In this document: positions 38,310 to 46,439 of the stretch, piece after piece | Numbering within the stretch: position 1 is the first letter of the stretch | Layout: every line of letters starts with the position of its first letter | The notes under the pieces: model-generated | What the model saw: only the letters and a program-made list of their open reading frames with translations | Told to the model about the DNA's origin: nothing | Databases searched by the model: none | NCBI GenBank assembly: GCA_012031265.1 | Contig: JAAUTY010000011.1 | Coordinates: forward strand, 20,966 to 84,965 | Direction of reading: 5' to 3' | From: Spirulinaceae cyanobacterium SM2_1_0 | GTDB lineage: Bacteria; Cyanobacteriota; Cyanobacteriia; Cyanobacteriales; Spirulinaceae | Length of the DNA stretch: 64,000 nucleotides | Translations under genes and position numbers: made by a program

Positions 38310-39476
38310 CTACTCCCGGAGCACCAAATAGTACAGCTCGCCGCGATAGCCCATGACACCGGCGCGTTGCCCCGCGACATCGCCCGTACCCATGAAGACA
38401 TCAACCCGACCCGGACCTTTAATCGCGCTGCCCGTATCCTGGTCGAGCACAAAGCGGTTCACCCGCACTGGCGTGACACGCCCATTGCGATCAACTTGAG
38501 GGATCTGGGTATCGATCAGCGCCAATGCACCCGGCGGCATCAGATCCTTGTCGGTGGCGATCGAGCGGTCAGCGGTCACCGGCACGCTGATGCTGCCCGT
38601 CGCCGGTGCGCCAAAGGTTTCGCGGAAGAAAATGAAACGATTGTTGCGCGGGATGTAGACGCTGAGCAGCTCCGGGCGGCGGCGGAAGATGTCGATCATC
38701 TTCGGTAACGTAAAGCCGTCGGCGGGGTGCAGGCCGTCGCGGATCATTTCGCGGCCGATGCTGAGGTAGGGGTAGTCGGTGCTGCCGTGGAAGCCGATAC
38801 TCATGATCTCGCCGTCCGGCATTTTCAGGCGCGCTGAGCCTTGGATGTGGACGAGAAAGGCCTCAAGGCGATCGCGCAACCAAACCAATTCGCCACCACG
38901 CAGTAAGCTCTCCTTGCCTTCACCGTCCATCCCTTCGAGTTGGGCACGACCGGGGTGCGGCGTGCGCCAGCTTTCCAGATTGCTGGGGCGGCGGTAGAGC
39001 GGATAGCGGTATTCGGCGGTCGGCGTGCGGCTGGCTTCATAGATCGGCTCGTAGTAGCCCGTGAAGTAGGTCTGACCGCCGTAGCGGGAGTCACCGACGG
39101 CGCGGTAGAAGACGAATTCGCGTTGAACTGCCGCTTGCAACTCCTGGGGCGATCGCACGGTCTGCGCCAGTTGCCGAAAGCGGACGAGAGAGCGGCGCAC
39201 GCGCTCGCGAGTGATCCAGGGAATCGAGAAATTTTCATAATCCTCAACCGCTGCTGGCGTGTCGAGGTAGCGGAGGCTGTGGTCGATCGAGGCGAGCAGC
39301 GCGGCGCGATCACCCGCTTGACCACTGAGAAACTGGAAGAGTTGCTGATCATACCCCAAGCTGGCTTGACCCTGGGGATTGAACCATTCGAGCGGCGGGC
39401 GCGCCTGGGCGAGGACAGCAGGCGTGCCGAGAGTGAGGCTGAGGCCGAGCGCAAAGAGCGCTAAGGATTTACGCAT
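38310..39476 (-). CDS. mltA: Membrane-bound lytic murein transglycosylase A
   Basis: A 388-residue MltA. A signal peptide (residues 1-23, ending AQA) precedes the double-psi barrel and 3D-type C-terminal domain. FTGYYEPIYEAS and PLYRRP mark the conserved MltA N-terminal fold, and GPGRVDVFMGTG carries the catalytic Asp (RVD). It cleaves glycan strands in peptidoglycan to form 1,6-anhydro ends. No lipobox is obvious, so probably periplasmic rather than a lipoprotein. Likely monocistronic. Confidence 0.93.
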   Translation of the reverse strand: MRKSLALFALGLSLTLGTPAVLAQARPPLEWFNPQGQASLGYDQQLFQFLSGQAGDRAALLASIDHSLRYLDTPAAVEDYENFSIPWITRERVRRSLVRFRQLAQTVRSPQELQAAVQREFVFYRAVGDSRYGGQTYFTGYYEPIYEASRTPTAEYRYPLYRRPSNLESWRTPHPGRAQLEGMDGEGKESLLRGGELVWLRDRLEAFLVHIQGSARLKMPDGEIMSIGFHGSTDYPYLSIGREMIRDGLHPADGFTLPKMIDIFRRRPELLSVYIPRNNRFIFFRETFGAPATGSISVPVTADRSIATDKDLMPPGALALIDTQIPQVDRNGRVTPVRVNRFVLDQDTGSAIKGPGRVDVFMGTGDVAGQRAGVMGYRGELYYLVLRE

Positions 39477-39634
39477 ACCTTACAGAGATAACCGTTGAGA
39501 TGAGAGGACAAATGATACCCAGTCCGAATTTTTTGCCCCAAACATGAAATACGCAGTAGGGGAGGGGTTGAAACCCTCCCGATGCTGTGATTTCGGGGGT
39601 TCATGATCCGGATTTGGGTTGAGCAATGCAGCAA

Positions 39635-39889
39635 TCAAAAGTCGCGCTCGACGCTACCGGCGAAGACCGGTTCGACCCGGATCGCGGCGATCGCGCTCGG
39701 ACGCACCACCATGTATTCACCCTGGACATTTTTGATCGGGACGTTGATGAAGTTGGCGTCGTTCGCTTTCGGCAGGAGTTCGGCACTATACCATTTCTGG
39801 AAGTCCTGAATCGTGGCAAAGCGCACTTCTTCACGGTGACCGCCTGCCAGCATGATGAAAACGGCATATTCGTCTGGAGTCCTGGGCAT
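39635..39889 (-). CDS. Small conserved cyanobacterial protein
   Basis: An 84-residue protein starting MPRTPDEYAVFIMLAGGHRE, with EEVRFATIQDFQKWYSAELL and YMVVRPSAIAAIRVEPVFAG. Its even alternation and strand-rich ends look like a compact beta-alpha domain. I recall it as a hypothetical conserved in cyanobacteria, without function. It is isolated, 158 bases upstream of mltA. Confidence 0.65.
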   Translation of the reverse strand: MPRTPDEYAVFIMLAGGHREEVRFATIQDFQKWYSAELLPKANDANFINVPIKNVQGEYMVVRPSAIAAIRVEPVFAGSVERDF

Positions 39890-40019
39890 GGTAACGCCTC
39901 CTGAGAATACTGACCGCCCGCGCGACCAGTCTGAGTTCGTACAGAAACTCTCTTAGCAGTGCCGCTGTACTTTTGGCAAGCGATCAACCCCGCATCCACC
40001 GCTTTTTACCGCGCCGCCA

Positions 40020-40778
40020 TCAAGCCAGCAAGTTAAACCGCTTGAGTAATCCTTCCAGCAATGACGGCAGAGTTTGGGGCAACTCAGTCACGGCTTGAAA
40101 CAGCAATTGCTGATGACCTGGCAGGTCAAAGGGCAACATCCCGTCCAGACGCTCCAGTTGCGCGAGCAAAATTTGGTTGCCCTGCTTGCATTGGAGCGCG
40201 TAGCCGAGTTCGACACAGATATAGGGACTCAACAGCCGCGTGCCAGTTCCGCTGGCGAGGCCAATTGGTGTACCGTCCGCGATGAAGAGCAGGCTTTTGC
40301 GGATGGCGCGCAGTTGGTTAGCGCTGAGGCGGAGGGGAGCATCTTCGGGGCGCTCCGCGAGCACGAGGCTCAGGGGTAGGCGCGATCGCCGGTTGAAATC
40401 AACAATCGCCTGCTGCAAGCTGGCTTGCAGCGCTTCACTGCTGGCGGCGTACTCCTGCTGGTAGCTAAAAAAGATCGTCGGTTCGAGGCTGGCGGCGCTG
40501 TCCTGCTTCGCGAAGTAGATTTCGTGCGAGACAAGATCGAGATTAGCGATCGCATAGCTGCCGCTGCCTTCGAGATAAAACTCCACCGTCTCGCCGGTCA
40601 AGTAGCGCTGAAACCAAGCCGCTTCCTCAACCGTGTGGCGATCATCAAGGAAGTCGGCGCGCAACCCAGACTTGAGTAGGCTACTGCGACTCAGGCGCAG
40701 ATCATGCGGCCGCTGAGTCACTTCGCGGAGCGGTTCGTAATGTTCGAGATACCAGGCGCGCAGTTCGATAATTGCCAT
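40020..40778 (-). CDS. Conserved hypothetical protein with TIR-like C-terminal half
   Basis: A 252-residue protein with no signal peptide. The N-terminal 95 residues form one domain (MAIIELRAWYLEHYEPLREV ... YAIANLDLVS). The C-terminal half has SLLFIADGTPIGLASGTGTR followed by LLSPYICVELGYALQCKQGN; the SPxxCxELGYA arrangement resembles nucleotide-binding folds (TIR-like or deoxyribosyltransferase-like), where the Glu is catalytic. That is an inference. The gene is 57 bases from the start of the neighbouring Mo-nitro_C-like gene's end and may be co-transcribed. Confidence 0.7.
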   Translation of the reverse strand: MAIIELRAWYLEHYEPLREVTQRPHDLRLSRSSLLKSGLRADFLDDRHTVEEAAWFQRYLTGETVEFYLEGSGSYAIANLDLVSHEIYFAKQDSAASLEPTIFFSYQQEYAASSEALQASLQQAIVDFNRRSRLPLSLVLAERPEDAPLRLSANQLRAIRKSLLFIADGTPIGLASGTGTRLLSPYICVELGYALQCKQGNQILLAQLERLDGMLPFDLPGHQQLLFQAVTELPQTLPSLLEGLLKRFNLLA

Positions 40779-40834
40779 GCAACCCGTTCGCAGGTCGGTT
40801 GCCCAGGCCTGCGGTCAGCAGTATTGATGGCATC

Positions 40835-41206
40835 TTAGCAGTAGGGGCTAATATCTTCGCCACACTCCTCGGCCAGATAGCTGAGAGCGCGGAAGCGCAG
40901 CATCATCAGCTCGTCGTAGACCGGGTTGAGCTTGCAGAGCGGCGGAATACTCAGCAGCGTGTGCCCGAAGAGTTTCACCGTGCGGGCAAAGGGGCACTGC
41001 GACGGAATCAGAGTGCAGAGGCGGTGTGCCTGCCGGGGCGTGCGAATCTCGAGCTGGTCGAGCCACTGGCGCAGGGGGCGGAGGGGCTGCCAGCGCGATC
41101 GCCCGCGACGGAGCCAATCCCCGCCGATGAAATGGGCGAGAGTCGGGTGCGCCTCCAGCCAGTTGCTGAGTCGGGTGTGCTGAATGGGGTGATGGGTGAC
41201 AGTCAT
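40835..41206 (-). CDS. Mo-nitro_C domain protein (Mo-dependent nitrogenase C-terminal-like)
   Basis: A 123-residue protein. The C-terminal half, IPSQCPFARTVKLFGHTLLS, IPPLCKLNPVYDELM and RALSYLAEECGED, has the Cys and Pro pattern of the Mo-nitro_C family (PF06967), a domain found in many cyanobacteria including non-fixers, so it does not show nitrogen fixation. Three cysteines (CPF, LCK, ECG) could bind metal or a cluster. Upstream of the start are three regularly spaced CAAC-N6-GTTG sites (41262-41392). Convergent with nothing; the 252-residue gene follows on the same strand. Confidence 0.8.
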   Translation of the reverse strand: MTVTHHPIQHTRLSNWLEAHPTLAHFIGGDWLRRGRSRWQPLRPLRQWLDQLEIRTPRQAHRLCTLIPSQCPFARTVKLFGHTLLSIPPLCKLNPVYDELMMLRFRALSYLAEECGEDISPYC

Positions 41207-41261
41207 GATCGTTTGCCTAAGTTCTAATCACTGGATGCTGGTGTTTTAGGGTGTCGAAAAA

Positions 41262-41392
41262 CAACTTTTTGGTTGCTAATTACGAGGTGTCATTCCTGAA
41301 CATTTAAGGCATGGTTAAACAACTTGCTGGTTGCTAATCATTGAGCCTGACATCAGGAACTTTAAACACCTCGTAAAACAACTTGAGTGTTG
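41262..41392. promoter_or_regulatory. Three CAAC-N6-GTTG sites in ~58-base spaced units
   Basis: Sites at 41262-41275 (CAACTTTTTGGTTG), 41320-41333 (CAACTTGCTGGTTG) and 41379-41392 (CAACTTGAGTGTTG) are 58 and 59 bases apart, each within AAACAACTT...GTTG. All three match the SufR-type half-sites CAAC/GTTG with the correct six-base gap. They lie 56-186 bases upstream of the Mo-nitro_C-like gene, so they may be operators for it. The flanking parts of the units are only loosely similar, so this is more likely an operator array than a pure tandem repeat. Confidence 0.6.
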
Positions 41393-41816
41393 TCATTGCC
41401 GGGGTGCAGCCCTGCGCTTCCTTAAGCTCCCATACCTTTGAGGATCAGGGTTTTGCCCAGTGTTAACTTTTGTTTCAGGATTCTGCGAGTGAGTAAACCG
41501 TAGTTTATGGCATTCGATTTCGGCTCGCAGTCGCGGAACAATCGTCAACATTATCCTTCGCTTCTTGGCTCAAGTACAAGCCATTGGCAGCGATAATTGA
41601 GGCAATGTTCTCTCATTCTATGGTTCACTTTCAGGCTTGGTTGTGCCGTATTTGACATCCCGACTGGCATCACTACAAATTGGTGATTTTGCTCACCATT
41701 TTCCCGAAAGTTATCGCTGCCCCATAGACAGGGAACTCCACCACCGCGATCGCCATCAATAGCAACCGGGCGGTCAATGATCGCCACCTCACTCACCCTC
41801 TCTACATCTGCCGCCC
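41393..41816. other. Intergenic region upstream of DUF1400 gene
   Basis: About 420 bases. A minus-strand frame of 81 codons (41551-41796) has no family match I can name; it may be a gene fragment but I do not support it. No terminator or promoter could be fixed. Confidence 0.4.
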
Positions 41817-42344
41817 ATGTTGCTCCGTCTGACCCGCCCGCTGAGCGCCCTGTTCCTCAGCAGCAGCCTACTGTTGACCCTGAACTTGCCTGCCCATGCC
41901 GCTGAGCGCGTGACCCTCAGCTACGGTGGCATCCAGGACAGCATCACCGTCGCTGACCTCGCCGATTTCGCTGAAACCGGCCAACCCTCCGCGAAGCTCG
42001 CCGCCTACCTCCTGCTCACCAATCGCCAACCCGAAGAGTTGCGCGACATCCTCACACGCAGTATCCCGATGGAGAGTAGTCTGTTGTCCAGCGCCCTCAA
42101 CAGCTTCGTCGGCGATCTGTTGCTGAATCAAGTGGATGATGTGGTGATAAACCCAGACGGCAACAGTCGCGACGCACTCCGCACGGCGCTGATCGAGTCA
42201 GCGGCGACCAACAATCGCCTGACGTTGCTGGAGGTGTTACAAAATCACCCGGCTGACGATGTGCAGATCGATGGCGATCGCCTCGTCCAATTCATCGACC
42301 AATTGCAGTCCCTGTACCAAGGCATCTCCGACTTCGGACTCTGA
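41817..42344 (+). CDS. Secreted DUF1400 domain protein
   Basis: A 175-residue protein with a signal peptide (LFLSSSLLLTLNLPAHA, cut about residue 28). The mature part, ERVTLSYGGIQDSITVADLA then AETGQPSAKLAAYL, is the DUF1400 domain, usually the N-terminal part of secreted cyanobacterial alpha/beta hydrolases. Here the hydrolase domain is absent, so it is a stand-alone domain. A helical C-terminal half ends LYQGISDFGL. Followed by a hairpin terminator. Confidence 0.8.
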   Translation: MLLRLTRPLSALFLSSSLLLTLNLPAHAAERVTLSYGGIQDSITVADLADFAETGQPSAKLAAYLLLTNRQPEELRDILTRSIPMESSLLSSALNSFVGDLLLNQVDDVVINPDGNSRDALRTALIESAATNNRLTLLEVLQNHPADDVQIDGDRLVQFIDQLQSLYQGISDFGL

Positions 42345-42365
42345 GCACAGCCGCAGGCCATAAAC

Positions 42366-42410
42366 AACGCTCCCCTGCCTGAAACCAACGAGGTCAAGCG
42401 GGGGAGCGTT
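42366..42410 (+). terminator. Hairpin after DUF1400 gene
   Basis: AACGCTCCCC pairs with GGGGAGCGTT across a 25-base loop, 22 bases after the stop. The following GAGATTGAGATTTTTAG has a short delayed T-run, so termination may be incomplete. Confidence 0.65.
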
Positions 42411-42579
42411 GAGATTGAGATTTTTAGCTTGACGACCGGCCCGATCGCGAACCGTTGTCAGCAGGTTGGTGTGGCAATCTAGTCCACGCAGGCGAAAGTG
42501 AGGGTGCCATTCAAATTGGCTGGAAGCCTTGAAAATATTAGCTTTCTGACTTCCGAATTCTGACTTCCGCATCGCGAGA

Positions 42580-43107
42580 CTAGAGCAGGTCGCTGCGTTG
42601 CGTCAGATGCGCCTCCAGGAACCAGAGGCGCTTGTCAACCGTGCGCGAGATTTCGGTGTAGAGGTCAGCCGTATCAGCGTCACCGGCTGCATCGGTTTTA
42701 TCAATGCTCTCACGGACGTGCTGGGCGTAGGTGGCATAGCGATCCGCCAGTGCCGTAACATGCTCCGCACCGTTGACGGCTTCGAGGTCATACTCCGGCA
42801 GCAGCGAGTTGTCCGCCGCGATCCGCGCGGTTCCGTAGGCGATCGCGCCCAGAGCTGTGACCCGCTCGGCGACCATATCGACATACTCTTCCAGTTCGGT
42901 CGCCATCTCGTCAAATAGTTCGTGGAGCTGGAAAAAATCCATGCCCTTGACATTCCAGTGTGCCTGCTTGACCTGGGTTTTGAGATCGAGGGTAGTCGCC
43001 AGCGTCTGCGTCAACACTTCAACCACCGTCTGGCGCTGGTCAAGCGCGAGATCGACGCGGCTTTTATAAAAGGTGGGCTTGGTATTGGCGAGTGTGGATG
43101 CCGTCAT
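42580..43107 (-). CDS. dps: Dps family DNA-binding ferritin-like protein
   Basis: A 175-residue Dps. The ferroxidase residues are in QAHWNVKGMDFFQLHELFDE and MATELEEYVDMVAERV, where His, Asp and Glu face the dimer interface. It forms a dodecamer that oxidises and stores iron with peroxide and protects DNA. The N-terminal 20 residues are short and carry few basic residues, so DNA binding may be weak. It is monocistronic, convergent with the DUF1400 gene. Confidence 0.95.
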   Translation of the reverse strand: MTASTLANTKPTFYKSRVDLALDQRQTVVEVLTQTLATTLDLKTQVKQAHWNVKGMDFFQLHELFDEMATELEEYVDMVAERVTALGAIAYGTARIAADNSLLPEYDLEAVNGAEHVTALADRYATYAQHVRESIDKTDAAGDADTADLYTEISRTVDKRLWFLEAHLTQRSDLL

Positions 43108-43267
43108 CGTGAAATTCTCCTGATTACAACCGTTAGGGTAGGGCGCGTGCCCAACTCAAAGTAACTGATGTGTAGTTTTCTAAATCATACTCGTTATGAG
43201 TACGGCTTGACAAGCCATTGTGCGCAGCCCGGCCCTTTGTCACGGGGTGCTGACTGAAGAACCTGTC

Positions 43268-44041
43268 CTAACCCAACACTACGTCTAAGAACATCATGGT
43301 GACGAAGCCAATCATTACACCGACAGTTCCTTCTTGGTCGAGTCCCTGCGAGTCGATCTCGGGGATAATCTCATCCACAATTACAAACAACATTGCCCCC
43401 GCCGCAAAACCCAAGCCCCAAGGTAATAGCGGCTGCGCTATGCTCACTGCCGCCGCACCCAGCAAACCGCCCACTGGCTCGACGACGCCGGTCAGGAGCG
43501 AGATGCCCAGGGCGCTGGCGATAGAGTAGTTGAGGTTGCGCAGCGCCAGCGCCACCACCAAGCCTTCGGGCATATTCTGGATGCCGATGCCGAGGGCTAG
43601 CGGGATGCCCTGACTGAGGTCGCCTGTGCCGAAGCCGACACCAACCGCTAGACCTTCGGGAAGGTTGTGCAGGGCGATCGCGATCACAAACAGCCAAATC
43701 TGCGCGAACTTCTCGCTCTGCCGTCCCTCAGGGCCGCGATGAAAGTGCTCGTGGGGGAAGTTGTTGTGGATCAGCCAGAGCAGCGCCCCACCGAGTAGAA
43801 TGCTGCCAACCATCAGCCCAGCCGCGTTGAATTCCGAGGCTCCCTGCTGGGCCGCCGCATCCAGACCAGGCACGATCAACGAAAAAGCGGTCGCCGCCAA
43901 CATGATGCCGCCACCGAGACCGAGAAAGATCCCCTGCCAGCGTGGCGAAACATCTTTGATGAATAGAATCGGCAGTGCGCCGACAGCAGTGGCTAAGCCT
44001 GCGAGGAGACTGGCGATCGCGCCGATCGCAATAATATTCAA
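43268..44041 (-). CDS. ZIP family metal transporter
   Basis: A 257-residue, eight-helix membrane protein. Signature motifs are HNLPEGLAVGVGFGTG and NMPEGLVVALALR, the paired HNxPEG/NxPEG metal-binding helices IV and V of ZIP proteins. A His-rich loop HNNFPHEHFHRGPEG lies between helices III and IV. It would import divalent metals such as zinc or iron. No regulator binding site was identified upstream. Confidence 0.92.
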   Translation of the reverse strand: MNIIAIGAIASLLAGLATAVGALPILFIKDVSPRWQGIFLGLGGGIMLAATAFSLIVPGLDAAAQQGASEFNAAGLMVGSILLGGALLWLIHNNFPHEHFHRGPEGRQSEKFAQIWLFVIAIALHNLPEGLAVGVGFGTGDLSQGIPLALGIGIQNMPEGLVVALALRNLNYSIASALGISLLTGVVEPVGGLLGAAAVSIAQPLLPWGLGFAAGAMLFVIVDEIIPEIDSQGLDQEGTVGVMIGFVTMMFLDVVLG

Positions 44042-44225
44042 GAGCGACTCCTCCTGGTTGCGCTGCCAACGCCTGAAAAATCCCCAATCATCCTAGCAGA
44101 CATCGCTTGGCAGGTTAGCGCCTTGAGCAAGGGTTGAAACTGAGTCCCTGAGCAAAGGGCTAAAAGCAGCCATCCAAGTCGTATCGGGCAATACTCTGGC
44201 GCTCAATAAATGGCGCAACACAAGA

Positions 44226-44245
44226 AGGGAGCCTTATGGCTCCCT
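44226..44245 (-). terminator. Hairpin downstream of the PEP-CTERM gene
   Basis: AGGGAGCC-TTAT-GGCTCCCT, a perfect eight-base stem with a four-base loop, 66 bases past the stop. On the leftward strand it is followed by TCTTGTGTTG, so the T-rich tail is poor. Likely terminator or transcript end. Confidence 0.65.
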
Positions 44246-44310
44246 CGTCTGCTGTTATTTTACGTCGGGTCGATCAGCTTGGATAACCACTCAAGAGCGG
44301 ACAGTCAACC

Positions 44311-45165
44311 CTAAGCTTTGCGCTTAGCAGCTGCTAGCAAGCCACCGACTGCTGCCAAGCCGAGCATCAGCGAAGGCTCAGGGACGGACTCCGTGGGGGG
44401 CTGAACTGGAGCCGGTCCGCCTTGGAAGTTCCAGGCGTAGAGGCCCGAACCCGAAGAGGTCTCACCAACGGCGTCGGGAGCCACCCAGCCGGTCTCAGTT
44501 GCGGCGAAGCCATAAGCGTAGTGGACTTCACCGTCGATGGTCACTTTAGCCACTTCGCTGATCTGCAACTCTTCACCGCCGAGGAGCGCCGAAATCATCG
44601 GTACCATCGGATTGTTAGCCAGCCAGGGGGCATTGAGGACATCAAGGTGACCGACCAAGTGCATCGTGAAGATGTTGTTGTCTTCGTTCTTAAAGAAGGA
44701 ACCAACGTTGGGGTCGCCCGAACGGGTCGCACCACTACTCACGACCGCGAGAATTGCGTTACCAAGGTTACCGACGCCAGGGATCGAGGCGGCGACTAAG
44801 CTCGGATAAGCCGCTGAGAAGTCAGCAAACCACTGCTGAGCTAGACCACCCGCCCAGTCGGCGGCGGTGACGGTCTCGACCTTCACGGCATGACCCGCTA
44901 GGTCGGCGGTGAAGCCAATGTTACCAACTTGGTCTTCGCTGCTGACGCCCAGCTCAACATTGGTGAGGGCGCTGGTGTCGGTCAGAGCGCTGATCGCGTC
45001 GGCGATATTGCCATCGCTGTAGGAGTCAATGCTGTAGGCTCTGTAGTCGTCGGTGCCGAACTGGATATTGGTCATCAGCGAGACAGCGAAGGCCGGTGCG
45101 GTGGCGATGAGGCTGGCGCTGAGAGCAGCCGAAGTTCCGATGAGCAGTTTCTGAATAGTCTTCAT
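44311..45165 (-). CDS. PEP-CTERM sorting-signal exported protein (NF038130-like)
   Basis: A 284-residue exported protein. Residues 1-28 are a signal peptide (LIGTSAALSASLIATAPAFA). The C-terminus has ESVPEPSLMLGLAAVGGLL then AAAKRKA: the PEP motif, a helix and a basic tail, i.e. a PEP-CTERM anchor recognised by an exosortase. The mature domain is Ser/Thr/Asn-rich with no enzyme motif. Known as a PEP-CTERM family confined to cyanobacteria (family name from memory). It should be anchored at the cell surface, possibly with exopolysaccharide. No exosortase is in this window. Confidence 0.86.
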   Translation of the reverse strand: MKTIQKLLIGTSAALSASLIATAPAFAVSLMTNIQFGTDDYRAYSIDSYSDGNIADAISALTDTSALTNVELGVSSEDQVGNIGFTADLAGHAVKVETVTAADWAGGLAQQWFADFSAAYPSLVAASIPGVGNLGNAILAVVSSGATRSGDPNVGSFFKNEDNNIFTMHLVGHLDVLNAPWLANNPMVPMISALLGGEELQISEVAKVTIDGEVHYAYGFAATETGWVAPDAVGETSSGSGLYAWNFQGGPAPVQPPTESVPEPSLMLGLAAVGGLLAAAKRKA

Positions 45166-45728
45166 GGTGGTTATTCCCGCAGTTCTCTAAAAACGTCTAG
45201 ACCCGGTTACCAGAGTCATCTAAAAATCACAGATTCAAGATGCAAACCTCCGGAAGCTGCTTGAGCAATCTCGCGATTCAAACCTTTTTAGCTTCTGGAC
45301 TCTGGCAGTCCGCAGGTTTTCCCCCTCGAACTGATACTAATTTACCGAAGCTGTCAGTGGCATGGGTAAAGCTTGCGTAAAGTTTTGAGCCAATTCATTG
45401 AAGTTTGTGGAATGGTTTTTTATCTCGCGAAGGATTAAAAACGGGTGTGATCTCGATGAGATTGCAGAGAAGCAGTAGTGATCTGGATGTTTTGCGATGA
45501 TCATCTGCTGCAATCCGTGGCAATACTTAAGTAATGAAAGCACTGGCTTAAATGGGGTGATGGGTATGCTTTCAAGCTCAAGGCACGGGGAAAAACTTTG
45601 GTGGCTCTAAAATAAGCCGACGAAAATCCGCGATCGCACTTAAGTGATTTCTCTGAATGAATGAGTTTCCAGAAAATACTGAAAAGGCGGGCAATGGGGA
45701 GCGCCGACCCCTCGCTCAGATCACCCTC
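45166..45728. other. AT-rich intergenic region upstream of the PEP-CTERM gene
   Basis: About 560 bases, lower in G+C than the flanks, containing no gene I can support. It should hold the PEP-CTERM promoter. Small frames with many Leu/Ser codons look random. Confidence 0.45.
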
Positions 45729-46108
45729 TCAAAATTTCCCGCTCAGCGCGGCCACCAGTACGCAACCCCAGCCGACTAGGAAGGCGACCCCACCCAGGGG
45801 CGCGATCGCACCGAGGATACTGACTTGGCTGAGGGCGAGCGCGTAGAGGCTGCCCGAAAAGAGCACCACTCCGGCGAGGAAGGCGAGGCCAGCCGCCTTG
45901 AGCCAGACTTGTCCGGTTTCGGTGCGGCTCAGCAGCAGGGCTAGCAGCAACAAGGCGAGGGCGTGATCCATCTGATAGCGGCTGCCGGTCTCAAAAATCT
46001 CGAGGGCGCGCTCCGAGAGGCGATCGCGCAAGCTATGAGTCGCAAAGGCTCCCAGCGCGACGGCTGTCCCGGCTAGGAGGGCGGCGATCGCCAGAAAAAA
46101 CGGATCAT
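45729..46108 (-). pseudogene. DUF423 membrane protein, frameshift near the start
   Basis: The main frame (to 45729) gives DUF423: LRDRLSERALEIFETGSRYQ then three membrane helices ending VAALSGKF. The usual N-terminal helix (FLAIAALLAGTAVALGAFATH) is present in the same frame, but the only ATG in place (46108) is in the other frame. They would join if the run of six Ts (plus AAAAAA, 46095-46100) were seven. The gene is either broken by a one-base deletion or affected by a homopolymer error; it could still start at a TTG (46031) as a shorter protein. Confidence 0.72.
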
Positions 46109-46151
46109 GACAGAATTACCCCGATCGGGAGCAAATGACTTCGCGGTAGGA

Positions 46152-46262
46152 CTAGTACCGCTACGCGGAATTTTGAGTTCTGGGTTTTGAGTTTTGAGTG
46201 CCTGCAAGACGGGAATCCTGGGGATTTTGAATAGGCATCTCATTTCCGCCCTCTTGTACTAG
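46152..46262 (-). repeat. CTAG-bounded short interspersed repeat, copy D
   Basis: Reads CTAGTACCGCTACGCGGAAT on plus and ends TCTTGTACTAG (111 bases), i.e. inverted relative to copies A-C. Internal GGGAATCCTGGGGATTTTGA links it to copies A and B. It lies 178 bases upstream of the SagB-like gene. Confidence 0.85.
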
Positions 46263-46439
46263 CATCCTGCACCAGGAACTCTCACTCGGAACAAACGCGC
46301 GCGAGCAGAAGCGATACACTTGAGGCTAAATGCCAGTAACCATCCACCCGGCGCGGCTCGTGCAGCGAGCATTACTGATTGTCGCCATCGAGCGCCAGGG
46401 TTGACGCGGCACTGGAGTGCTGAATTTCTAAATCGCAAC

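Noticed and set aside
40835..41206. Nitrogen fixation capacity from the Mo-nitro_C-like gene
   Set aside because: The family occurs in many cyanobacteria that do not fix nitrogen, and no nif gene is in the window.
41551..41796. 81-codon minus-strand frame before the DUF1400 gene
   Set aside because: No recognisable family and no clear ribosome-binding site; perhaps a gene fragment, but unsupported.
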